Below, piece by piece: positions 34,895 to 43,261 of a stretch of 49,568 nucleotides of DNA. A program made the translations under genes and the position numbers. The notes under the pieces were generated by a model. The model was not told where the DNA came from and searched no databases. It saw nothing but the letters and a program-made list of their open reading frames with translations. How positions within the stretch are numbered: the first letter of the stretch is position 1; the number at the start of each line of letters is the position of its first letter. Source of the DNA: Bacteroidota bacterium (lineage in GTDB: Bacteria; Bacteroidota; Bacteroidia; Chitinophagales; Chitinophagaceae); NCBI GenBank assembly GCA_023428755.1, contig JAEYWX010000033.1:1-49568 (forward strand), read 5' to 3'.

Positions 34895-35728
34895 TTATTT
34901 ATCTTTTTGAAAAGTAAGATGAATCCCGGTTGCAAGAAACTTATTGTTTTGCAATATTTTTGATTCGACATATCCAATTGAACTACCCAAAGTCAGCAAC
35001 CCATTAAGCACCTTGGCTACTAACTTTGTTTTCGAACCAGTGGTATAATACTTATTCTCACGCCAGAAAATTTTTGCCAGCCGCTTATTTAACAATGCCG
35101 TGAAAAGTAAATAATCTAAAATACTACCAAATAAATGAAAACTATATTTTGTTTGTAAAAGGTTCAACTTGTGGTTGAATAAAGAAACAGCATCCTTCCT
35201 TGTAAAGCGTTGTATGTGGCCGGCTGTTTTTTCTTTTGTATGGAAACCTGCCAGTTTCTCAGAAAGCCAATAAACAGAATGAGCTTCACAAGGTATAAAC
35301 GTATGCAATACTCCGCCAGTTCTTAGGAATATGGTGCAATCATGAACTACTTTGTGTGGATTGTGAACATGCTCCAATACATCCAGAAGAATTACTGCAT
35401 CAAAAGAGTCGCTTTTGAAATTCATTTCTGCTGCATCTGCAACCGAAAACCTGATTCTGCTTTCTTTATTAAAAGCTTGTGCTTTTGAAATTGCCTGATG
35501 ACTTATGTCAATGCCTGTAAATTCAGTATCAGGAAAATGGTCTGCCAATGCGAAAATGAACTTACCTGCACCACAACCAACTTCTAATACTTTTTTTGGA
35601 TTTTTGTACGCCAGCGCTCTCAGAAGGTAATCCAATTTTAAACGGGGGAAGTCCAGCCCATGCCGATCAATTTTATGACCCCATGTATGTTCTTCATAAT
35701 TATATGATGTGTTACTGATAGAATTCAC
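34895..35728 (-). CDS. Class I SAM-dependent methyltransferase
   Basis: This 277-residue protein has a Rossmann methyltransferase domain at about 25-150. Motif I is VLEVGCGAGKFIFALAD and the acidic end of strand 2 is TGIDISHQAI. Motif II/III is FDAVILLDVLEHVHNPHKVV, and a HTFIPCEAH segment follows. The YEEHTWGHKIDRHGLDFPRL start is typical of glycan-cluster methyltransferases that act on sugars or lipid carriers. It is the first gene of the three-gene operon, 21 bases before the large membrane protein. The substrate is unknown. Confidence 0.9.
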   Translation of the reverse strand: MNSISNTSYNYEEHTWGHKIDRHGLDFPRLKLDYLLRALAYKNPKKVLEVGCGAGKFIFALADHFPDTEFTGIDISHQAISKAQAFNKESRIRFSVADAAEMNFKSDSFDAVILLDVLEHVHNPHKVVHDCTIFLRTGGVLHTFIPCEAHSVYWLSEKLAGFHTKEKTAGHIQRFTRKDAVSLFNHKLNLLQTKYSFHLFGSILDYLLFTALLNKRLAKIFWRENKYYTTGSKTKLVAKVLNGLLTLGSSIGYVESKILQNNKFLATGIHLTFQKDK

Positions 35729-35810
35729 TTGTTGCAGAAATCTCCCGGTATGGCAATGTTACTAAAAAGAATTCTGCTGTTGGTATAAAAAGTAAACCGC
35801 TTGCCATCCA

Positions 35811-38800
35811 TTACTGTTTCATGAAACGTTTAATGGAAACCCCGTTCTTGCCTGTTATACGGATTACATACATTCCTGCCTGCAAGTGAACTATATTGAT
35901 CTCTGTATTTAATGTGATGGTTTGGATGCGTTGCAACACCTGGCCGGCAGTATTCACAAGTTCAATTTGCGATATACTGGCCGGTTCTGCAAAACTGATC
36001 AGGATTTTTTCAGATGCCGGGTTCGGGCTGATGCGGATCAGCTCCGGACGGCCAAACCAAACCTTCTCTATCTTCGACATACGTGATCGGCCCATTTTAT
36101 CAGTCGTTCTAAGGCGGTAGTAATTCCAACCATTGTAAGGGTTATGGTCTTCTTCAGCATAAGCTGCTGTATAGAGTATTATTTTCGCTTGTACTACTTT
36201 CAATGTTTCAAACCGAATTCCATCTTTACTACGTTCAAGTATGTATTCGTCGTGGTCATTGTTATTGCTCAGCATCCAGTCAATGGCTATATCTGTACTA
36301 CGAGCCCGCACTTTAAAAGCTGATAATTCAAGCGGAAGAACGTTTTCCAAAAAATCGGTACTAGCTAATGAAAAAGGACTGAAAGTGGAAACATTATTCC
36401 ATGTTATAGATCCTTCAGTTACATTGCCGGTGGTAGAATTTGCACCAAATGAATCCCAGACAGTACCGTTAAAATGTGCGATTGCCAGTGTTGGGAGATC
36501 AGACACGTACGACACATTGCAATTGCTTCTTGCATTCCAGGAAAGTGTAACATTAACAGATGAAGAACCCGCCGTTCGGTCAAGCCTCCAGTATTCACAA
36601 CGACTAACTCTTGTTAAGCCGGCACTAATGGCAGCTGCTCCAAGCGGACCAAGTGCGGTTGCACTGGCTACCATAAATTCAGCTGTAAATGCATCCGTTG
36701 GTGCTGATGGAGCAGAGATGCTTATGAAACGATAACCGCCACCTACCGGTCCTGCCAATTCTGACTTGCCCACCGGAAATACAAATGCATCATTCCCAAT
36801 TTTTCGAACAGGGCCGTTTACAAAGCTGGAGGCATTTGCTCCAACTGCAACTGCATTATCATTAAAAATTAAAAGATTGTTATTCGAGCTCACAATGTAT
36901 CCGCCTGTAAATGTAAGTTCATTGATGATTCCAATTGAACATTGCAAGGTAACAGAAGCTCCTCCTGTTTTTTGTAATCTTATGTGATTGAAATCCTGCG
37001 ATGAAATACCTGGTGTATTAATGCCGGGCGTGCTGATTGCCGTTGTAGTATTTCCCCTGAAAGAGACAGTGCGGCTAACCGGGTTGAACGAACTGTTAGC
37101 GTAACGAATGAAGTTTCCGTTTAACCACAAATCGCCGCCTATGGCCGAAGAAAGCTCAAGTACACTCGTAGCAGCACCTCCTGATCCAATAATTACATCA
37201 CCCAAAACCGACAGAGGTTTGTTCATAGCATTGTTCATATATACTTCCCCTCTTCCATTTTCATTGCCAATAATAAGGTTGCCTCCAATTTCCAGTTGAG
37301 CAGGCGTTATGGGATTTGTAAACAGATCAAGTATTGTATTTCCCTGCACAACCACGTGATGAGGAAAACCTTCTACCCCACTTGAATTGCCCCATTCAAT
37401 ACTTCTGTCATAAACACCATTGGTATTATACACAAGTGTGGAACCCGGAGCATAAAAAGGGGCATTGGATTGTACGAAAGCAGCACTATTGATTTGTAAT
37501 CGGTTTAGAATAGTGGCAGAACCAATCAACAGATCGCCATTAAAATTAACAGCACCGTTTACAATTACTGCATATAAGTTCGGGTGTCCGGGAGCGAAGC
37601 CTTCTGTTTTTCCGTTTCCTAAAAAAGTAATTGTGCCGGCAACGGGATCGTTTGGGTGATGCCCGCCTGTTCCAAATACAGCACCACCGGAGGCAATGTT
37701 CAGATTGCCATTTGTACCGGCAACAAAATAACCGGTGTTGAGGTTGAAACGATCAACTGTTGTATTCGTGTTCGTCAAGGTGATCGTATTATTTCCAACT
37801 CCCCCAAAGCTTGAAATGGACAACACCTGTACAATAAGAGGCAAACCATTGCCTGTAACCTGGTTTGTTGTTCCGTTGTAGGTGTACGTTGCATTACTAT
37901 TAAATGTTCTGCCACCAGTAGTTTGAATATTACCAGCTGCCCCTGTAGTAATTCCATCAGCTGAGCCAATTCCTAATGTTGCACCAGGAGCGTTTACAAA
38001 TATTGTTGAACCTGACACAATAAAATTCTGGCAATCGAGTACCCCGTTATTGGTAAATGTTGAATTATGGACAATTTTATTTGATGATAAAAGCACCTGC
38101 GCACCTGCATTTACCTGTAATCCTCCTGCATCTAAAATGATTGTACCCGAACCACCTAGTTGTGCATCAGTTCCTGAAATTTGAAGCGGACCAGAAGTTG
38201 CCGTTTGCGAAATTGAGCCGGTTCCAATGATGCCATCACGGAAAATTTTAGGACCTGCTCCCGTAAATGTGATATTTCCATTTGCCTCAAACAACCCCCT
38301 TACAAATAATGAACCGACAGCGCCAACAGCTAGCCCGATATTGCTGGTTACTCTGAAAATCGGCCGTTCAGCATCGCTGTTAAAAAAAGTAACACTATTG
38401 GCACCAAATGGACTTGTAACATTCCATTCGAAAACACTTCCCGTTCTAAACAAAACCCGTGCATTCGAGCTAAGAGGAAGATCGTCTGCCAACCCTCCTG
38501 TATTTGCATCTGCACGTATAACACCTCCATTTTCTACAATGTAATTCCCTGATCCTGCTGGTGCATTGCCATAATAAACATAGGTTCCGTAAATCGTCAA
38601 ATCATCGCCCACACCATCACTCAACGTAAAGACCGAAGCATTAGGATGATTTAATTCTGCTCCGCTTTCAATAATAAGCTGATCAGCTGTTGCAGTTCCA
38701 TTAATTGTAATCGTATGACCATTACGTAGGGTAATTGTTTGTGCAGCGGCAGTTGGAATCAATGTTGCATTCATCCAGTTGGTATTGTCAGAAGAGGACT

Positions 38801-39428
38801 CCCAACTTGACGAAGCATTCCAGTTGCCTGTTTGCCTTGAACGGAAATAATCAGATGAAGAAGAACCACCAGAAATAAGTAAGCCGTCAATTACTAAATC
38901 ATCTATTTGATAATTGCCAGCATTATTTACAACGATCGACCATCGAAGTCGAAGGTTGGGAATATTTCCAGCACCAGCGGGCAATTGTATAGGAATCCCA
39001 TTATTAACGAATGTCCAATCAGTATTGCTTGGAGTCTGAGAAAAAGAGCATACCGTCCAATTTGTTCCATCGGGACTCCATTCTAAAGTTACATTTTGAG
39101 CAAATGTCCCCGTTGTTCGTACTCCCCAGATTATTCGAATGTCTGAGTATCCAACAGTCGATAAAGAATTATCGAAAGTTAAAGTATGATTTACTCCAGC
39201 GGTACCAGTATTTTGAAACCTCGCATTAATGTTTCCTGATGCACCTGAATATCCAGATGAAGCTGATGTAGTAACTGATTCAAAACCATTTATTGTGTTG
39301 GAACTTTCCCATCCCGTTGGAAATAATCCAACCGTGCTACCAAAGTCAGTTGAATACAACACGACCTGGCCTCTTGCTGCTATTCCAATAAAAAGTAGAA
39401 TGAGTGTGGCTGCTGAAATGTTTTTCAT
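35811..39428 (-). CDS. T9SS type A cargo protein, G8/beta-helix-like surface adhesin
   Basis: This 1205-residue secreted protein starts at ATG 39428 (signal peptide to about residue 20, IAARGQ); an in-frame TTG three codons earlier is less likely. An N-terminal jelly-roll-like region (about 25-190, TDFGSTVGLFPTGWE, YQIDDLVIDG) is followed by a G8-like/parallel-helix region (NWNASSSWESSSDNTNW, TITLRNGHTITINGTATADQL) with many repeated Thr/Asn/Gly beta strands. A fibronectin-like domain and a type A T9SS sorting domain follow (residues about 1125-1205, ISPNPASEKILISFAEPASI to the end). It should be exported through T9SS and attached to the cell surface. Its last 80 codons are duplicated, in dead form, at 29718-30020. 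Confidence 0.92.
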   Translation of the reverse strand: MKNISAATLILLFIGIAARGQVVLYSTDFGSTVGLFPTGWESSNTINGFESVTTSASSGYSGASGNINARFQNTGTAGVNHTLTFDNSLSTVGYSDIRIIWGVRTTGTFAQNVTLEWSPDGTNWTVCSFSQTPSNTDWTFVNNGIPIQLPAGAGNIPNLRLRWSIVVNNAGNYQIDDLVIDGLLISGGSSSSDYFRSRQTGNWNASSSWESSSDNTNWMNATLIPTAAAQTITLRNGHTITINGTATADQLIIESGAELNHPNASVFTLSDGVGDDLTIYGTYVYYGNAPAGSGNYIVENGGVIRADANTGGLADDLPLSSNARVLFRTGSVFEWNVTSPFGANSVTFFNSDAERPIFRVTSNIGLAVGAVGSLFVRGLFEANGNITFTGAGPKIFRDGIIGTGSISQTATSGPLQISGTDAQLGGSGTIILDAGGLQVNAGAQVLLSSNKIVHNSTFTNNGVLDCQNFIVSGSTIFVNAPGATLGIGSADGITTGAAGNIQTTGGRTFNSNATYTYNGTTNQVTGNGLPLIVQVLSISSFGGVGNNTITLTNTNTTVDRFNLNTGYFVAGTNGNLNIASGGAVFGTGGHHPNDPVAGTITFLGNGKTEGFAPGHPNLYAVIVNGAVNFNGDLLIGSATILNRLQINSAAFVQSNAPFYAPGSTLVYNTNGVYDRSIEWGNSSGVEGFPHHVVVQGNTILDLFTNPITPAQLEIGGNLIIGNENGRGEVYMNNAMNKPLSVLGDVIIGSGGAATSVLELSSAIGGDLWLNGNFIRYANSSFNPVSRTVSFRGNTTTAISTPGINTPGISSQDFNHIRLQKTGGASVTLQCSIGIINELTFTGGYIVSSNNNLLIFNDNAVAVGANASSFVNGPVRKIGNDAFVFPVGKSELAGPVGGGYRFISISAPSAPTDAFTAEFMVASATALGPLGAAAISAGLTRVSRCEYWRLDRTAGSSSVNVTLSWNARSNCNVSYVSDLPTLAIAHFNGTVWDSFGANSTTGNVTEGSITWNNVSTFSPFSLASTDFLENVLPLELSAFKVRARSTDIAIDWMLSNNNDHDEYILERSKDGIRFETLKVVQAKIILYTAAYAEEDHNPYNGWNYYRLRTTDKMGRSRMSKIEKVWFGRPELIRISPNPASEKILISFAEPASISQIELVNTAGQVLQRIQTITLNTEINIVHLQAGMYVIRITGKNGVSIKRFMKQ

Positions 39429-39470
39429 CACTCCCAAGATTTAGATGTTTTTTGGTTTCTACAGGTTAAA

Positions 39471-39478
39471 GGGGGGGG
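39471..39478. repeat. Run of eight G upstream of the T9SS gene
   Basis: The run lies 43-50 bases before the ATG at 39428 (C8 in the sense of the gene). Apart from this run and the gldF promoter, nothing was found in 39438-39690. Confidence 0.9.
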
Positions 39479-39651
39479 TGATGTTTCAGCAGATATCGGA
39501 GCGACTTTAAAGATAATCGTTCAATCCGTAAATCCTAAACAATTAACCGGAATTTTGAATGTATGTTGCCATGAAGCGAATTCCCGACCTCTCTTAACAA
39601 GGTGCTCGACCGGTTCAATCTCACTCCTGCATCAGCCGTCCTGAATTAAGG

Positions 39652-39683
39652 TTCGGAAGGAGTAACAGATTCCTTTATTTTTG
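39652..39683 (+). promoter_or_regulatory. Promoter of gldF, almost at the start codon
   Basis: TATTTTTG at 39676-39683 is an exact -7 match and TTCG at 39652-39655 lies 20 bases upstream. Only 7 bases separate the box from the ATG at 39691, so the mRNA has a minimal leader or none. Confidence 0.5.
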
Positions 39684-39690
39684 CTGCTCT

Positions 39691-40413
39691 ATGTGGGCCA
39701 TTTGCAAAAAAGAATTCCGCCAGTTTTTCAGCAATCTAACGGGGTACATCACCATTATTCTTTTCCTGTTATTGAACGGGTTGTTCCTGTTCGTATTCTC
39801 CAGCTTCAACATCCTGGATTATGGTTATGCCACGCTGGAAAATTTCTTTAACCTCTCCCCGTATATTCTCCTGCTACTGATACCAGCCGTTACCATGCGC
39901 CTCTTCCCCGACGAATGGCGAAGCGGCACCATGGAAACCTTATTTACCCGTCCGCTTACGGCCTGGCAAATTGTGTGGGGGAAATACCTGGCTGCATTGC
40001 TGGTAGTACTCATCGCCTTATTACCAACACTCACCTACTTGTTTACCATCAACGCTATGAGTGCCGAAGGTACAAGCCTCGATATAGGTGGTATTACTGG
40101 CTCGTACATTGGTTTGTTGTTTTTATGTGCGGCGTTTACAGCCATTGGACTTTGCTGCAGCAGTTATACGTTAAACCCGGTTGTTGCTTTTTTATTGAGT
40201 GCCTTTGTTTGTTTTGTTTTATACAGCGGCTTTACAGCCTTGAGCCAACTTGTCGGAACCGGTGCAGATTATATTGTTGAACTGCTGGGCATGGAATTTC
40301 ATTACCGCAGTTTATCAAAAGGAGTGATTGACAGCCGTGATACGGTTTATTTTCTCAGCCTTGTTTTTTTCACCCTATTCATCACTGTACAACGCATTGG
40401 TCGTAAAAACTAA
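39691..40413 (+). CDS. gldF: Gliding-associated ABC transporter permease GldF
   Basis: This 240-residue ABC-2-type permease has six membrane segments. The GldF signature is MWAICKKEFRQFFSNLTGYI at the N-terminus, then LLLIPAVTMRLFPDEWRSGTMETLFTRPL and a final FLSLVFFTLFITVQRIGRKN. With GldG and the ATPase GldA it forms a transporter found across Bacteroidota. It was first linked to gliding in Flavobacterium but also occurs in non-gliders. GldA is not in this window. gldG starts 6 bases after its stop, so they are co-transcribed. Confidence 0.94.
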   Translation: MWAICKKEFRQFFSNLTGYITIILFLLLNGLFLFVFSSFNILDYGYATLENFFNLSPYILLLLIPAVTMRLFPDEWRSGTMETLFTRPLTAWQIVWGKYLAALLVVLIALLPTLTYLFTINAMSAEGTSLDIGGITGSYIGLLFLCAAFTAIGLCCSSYTLNPVVAFLLSAFVCFVLYSGFTALSQLVGTGADYIVELLGMEFHYRSLSKGVIDSRDTVYFLSLVFFTLFITVQRIGRKN

Positions 40414-40419
40414 GTATCC

Positions 40420-42252
40420 ATGAAAAAATTGCTTTCATTGAAATATGGATGGCTTCTGCTGCTGGCAGGTTTAGTGGGGCTTAATCTACTTTCATCATCG
40501 ATACGACTGCGTTGGGACCTTACCGCCGAGCAACGCTATTCACTTTCGCCGCAAACGAAAGCATTGTTGAAAAATATCGACAGCACAATAACGGTAGATG
40601 TATTTCTGAAAGGTGATTTCAGATCATCATTCAGAAAATTACGCAACAGTACCAACGATCTGTTGAGTGAAATGAAAGACTACAGCCGCAGCCGTTTGCA
40701 GATCAACTATAAATCGGTGGATGAACTGTTTGATGATGAAGCAAAGAACTTCATGTTTGGAGAAGTGATCAGCGAACTGCGGATGAATGGTGTGAATGTT
40801 GACAGCCTTAGCCAAACAAGACCTGGTTTCCGTGATGAAGTGATTCAGCAAATGATCAGCGACTCGCTAAAAAGTCTTGGTATTTTGCCTTATACATTGG
40901 AAGTGCAGGAAAAAGAAGAAGCCAAAACACAACGTGTTATTTATCCGTCTGCACTGGTAAAGTACAAAGGCAAAGTAATGTCGGTTGATTTACTCAGCGG
41001 AAAAACGGAATACAGCCGTGATCCGTTGACCGGTAGTTTGGTTACCGATGAAGCAAAGAGCATCAGCAATGCAGAAGCCTTACTGGAGTTCAAGTTTGCA
41101 GATGCAATCGAAAAAATTCAACGGAAACAAAAACCATTGATTGGTTACATGATTGGAAACGGTGAGCCGATGGGTCCGGAAACATTTGATCTTGTGCAAA
41201 CACTGGATGCCGATTATCTCTTCCGCATCATTGATCCAAATGCAACAGCTGTTATTCCCAAAGAATTTGCGGCTGTGATGATCGTAAAACCATCGATCGG
41301 TTTTACCGACTCGGCTAAAATGAAGATCGATCAGTACATCATGCAGGGCGGAAAAATATTATGGTTCCTCGATATGCTGCATGCTGAAAAAGACAGCCTT
41401 GCATTTGTGGCACAAACACTGGCGTACGATCGTGGATTAAATCTTGATGATTTGCTTTTCCGCTACGGCGTACGCATCAACCGGGATCTGTTGCAGGATC
41501 AGCAATGCGATCTCAGCAAACTGGTTGTTGGTAACGCAGGCGGGCAACCGCAGTTAGCCGATGTGCCGTTCAACTACTATCCGCTGTTAACTGCAACCGG
41601 TAATCATCCCATTACAAAAAATTTAGAACCGGTTTTAAGTCAGTTTACAAACACATTGGATACGGTTAAAGCAGAAGGCATTCGCAAAACAGTCTTGCTC
41701 AGCTCCAGTGAAAATGCAAAGTTTGTAAGCACTCCTGCCATCATCAGTTTGCAGGAATTACAGACTATTGAAGACATTAAACTCTACAACAAAAAGAATT
41801 TACCGGTTGGCGTTTTGCTGGAAGGAAACTTCAACAGTTTTTATGCAAACCGTGCCTCTGCCGAAATGCGGCAATATTTTACAACAGCTTACGGTTCGTT
41901 TCAAACACAAACGGCTGCACCTACACAACAATTGGTTGTAGGTGATGGCGATGTGTTACTCAACAGCTTTACCAAACAGGAACCGTTTAGTATGGGCTAC
42001 AGCCGTGTGCAAGAACGTACGTATGCCAACAAAGCTTTTCTGCAAAACACGTTGGAATACATGACGGGGAATGCAGGTATCGTAGCTTTGCGGAATAAAG
42101 ATGTGGCCCTGCGTTTATTGAATCCACAAAAAGTAACAGAACAACGGGTGCAATGGCAACTGATCAATATAGCAGTACCCATCCTTATTATTTTACTGAT
42201 TGGTATTGGCTATATGCAATGGCGCAAACGAACTTATAGTAAACAGGCATAA
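40420..42252 (+). CDS. gldG: Gliding-associated ABC transporter substrate-binding protein GldG
   Basis: This 610-residue protein partners GldF. One membrane segment lies at about 10-26 and another near the C-terminus (INIAVPILIILLIGIGYMQW). The large domain between them carries the GldG/IFT52-like pattern: SPQTKALLKNIDSTITVDVFLKGDF, LLSEMKDYSRSRLQINYKSVD, and later IMQGGKILWFLDMLHAEKDSL with DVPFNYYPLLTATGNHPITKNL. It is probably anchored at both ends and extends into the periplasm. The pair is followed at 26 bases by terC. Its transported substrate is not known. Confidence 0.94.
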   Translation: MKKLLSLKYGWLLLLAGLVGLNLLSSSIRLRWDLTAEQRYSLSPQTKALLKNIDSTITVDVFLKGDFRSSFRKLRNSTNDLLSEMKDYSRSRLQINYKSVDELFDDEAKNFMFGEVISELRMNGVNVDSLSQTRPGFRDEVIQQMISDSLKSLGILPYTLEVQEKEEAKTQRVIYPSALVKYKGKVMSVDLLSGKTEYSRDPLTGSLVTDEAKSISNAEALLEFKFADAIEKIQRKQKPLIGYMIGNGEPMGPETFDLVQTLDADYLFRIIDPNATAVIPKEFAAVMIVKPSIGFTDSAKMKIDQYIMQGGKILWFLDMLHAEKDSLAFVAQTLAYDRGLNLDDLLFRYGVRINRDLLQDQQCDLSKLVVGNAGGQPQLADVPFNYYPLLTATGNHPITKNLEPVLSQFTNTLDTVKAEGIRKTVLLSSSENAKFVSTPAIISLQELQTIEDIKLYNKKNLPVGVLLEGNFNSFYANRASAEMRQYFTTAYGSFQTQTAAPTQQLVVGDGDVLLNSFTKQEPFSMGYSRVQERTYANKAFLQNTLEYMTGNAGIVALRNKDVALRLLNPQKVTEQRVQWQLINIAVPILIILLIGIGYMQWRKRTYSKQA

Positions 42253-42278
42253 CGTTTTCAATTTTTGAATTATCATTC

Positions 42279-43250
42279 ATGACGCACACACAGATCACTT
42301 ATCTCGTTTTTGGAATTGTATTACTGGTAGCCATTGTATTTGACCTTGGTTTGCTCAGCAAAAAATCAGCACATCTTACCACAAAGCAAGCGTTAAAGCA
42401 AACCATTTTTTGGGTGCTGCTTGCATTAGGTTTTGGCGGCTTTGTGTGGTATGAGGATGGAAAACCTGCTGCACTTGAATATGTAGCAGCTTACCTGATG
42501 GAGTGGAGCTTAAGCATTGATAATATTTTTGTGTTTGTACTCATCTTTAGTTTCTTTAAAGTAAAGGAACAATACATTCCACGTGTATTGCTGATTGGAG
42601 TGTTAATGGCTATTCTTTTCCGGGTAATTTTTATAACGCTGGGTGTGGAACTGGTAAACCGTTTCCATTGGATCCTTTATATTTTCGGAGCATTCCTCGT
42701 ATACACCGGTTTCAAAATGTTTACCACTAACCAGGAAGAAGAATTTGATCCACGGGAGAGCAAGGTCTATCTCTTTTTGAAAAAATTCTTACCTATCACA
42801 ATGGAAGATGGGCATGGCAAGTATGTAATCAAACAACATGGCAAACCGGTTTACACGGCATTGTTTGTTGTAGTAGTAATGCTGGCAACAACAGATATTG
42901 TATTTGCACTGGATTCCATCCCTGCTGTAATGGGTATTGTAGACCGAAAAAGTGAATATGCTTCACTGGTGATATACACTTCAAACATATTCGCTGTATT
43001 GGGTTTACGTTCTCTCTTCTTTTTATTGAGAGGAGCAGTAAGCAAATTTGATTTCCTGCAGCAGGGTATTGCCATTGTACTTGTTTTTATAGGATTGAAA
43101 ATGCTGGGCGAAGAGTTGATCGGAACGGTTGTAAATAAAAGTACACAGGTAGTCATTTCCTTAGTTGTAATTGTAGCATGTATTGGTGGCTCTATCATCT
43201 ATTCCATCTACCATAAGAAAAAGGGCACGCCACCTGACATGCCCAGTTAG
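42279..43250 (+). CDS. TerC/Alx-family integral membrane protein
   Basis: This 323-residue protein has about eight or nine membrane segments. It shows both TerC signature blocks, MEWSLSIDNIFVFVLIFSFFKVK and ATTDIVFALDSIPAVMGI, whose acidic residues in membrane helices are thought to bind metal ions, with a cytosolic loop FDPRESKVYLFLKKFLPI. Relatives export manganese or assist metal loading of secreted proteins. There is no room for a yybP-ykoY riboswitch: the gap to gldG is 26 bases. murF/alr begins 11 bases after its stop, so it is in the gldFG operon. Confidence 0.92.
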   Translation: MTHTQITYLVFGIVLLVAIVFDLGLLSKKSAHLTTKQALKQTIFWVLLALGFGGFVWYEDGKPAALEYVAAYLMEWSLSIDNIFVFVLIFSFFKVKEQYIPRVLLIGVLMAILFRVIFITLGVELVNRFHWILYIFGAFLVYTGFKMFTTNQEEEFDPRESKVYLFLKKFLPITMEDGHGKYVIKQHGKPVYTALFVVVVMLATTDIVFALDSIPAVMGIVDRKSEYASLVIYTSNIFAVLGLRSLFFLLRGAVSKFDFLQQGIAIVLVFIGLKMLGEELIGTVVNKSTQVVISLVVIVACIGGSIIYSIYHKKKGTPPDMPS

Positions 43251-43261
43251 TCGTTAAAACT

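Noticed and set aside
39590..39650. tRNA-like word (GGTTCAATCTC followed by CTCCTGCATCA) before gldF
   Set aside because: The putative T-stem does not pair, no acceptor or D-arm partner was found upstream, and there is no CCA-like end; not a tRNA gene and too weak for an attachment site.
42253..42278. Manganese (yybP-ykoY) riboswitch before the TerC-family gene
   Set aside because: The gap is only 26 bases, too short for the riboswitch, and no conserved hairpins are present.
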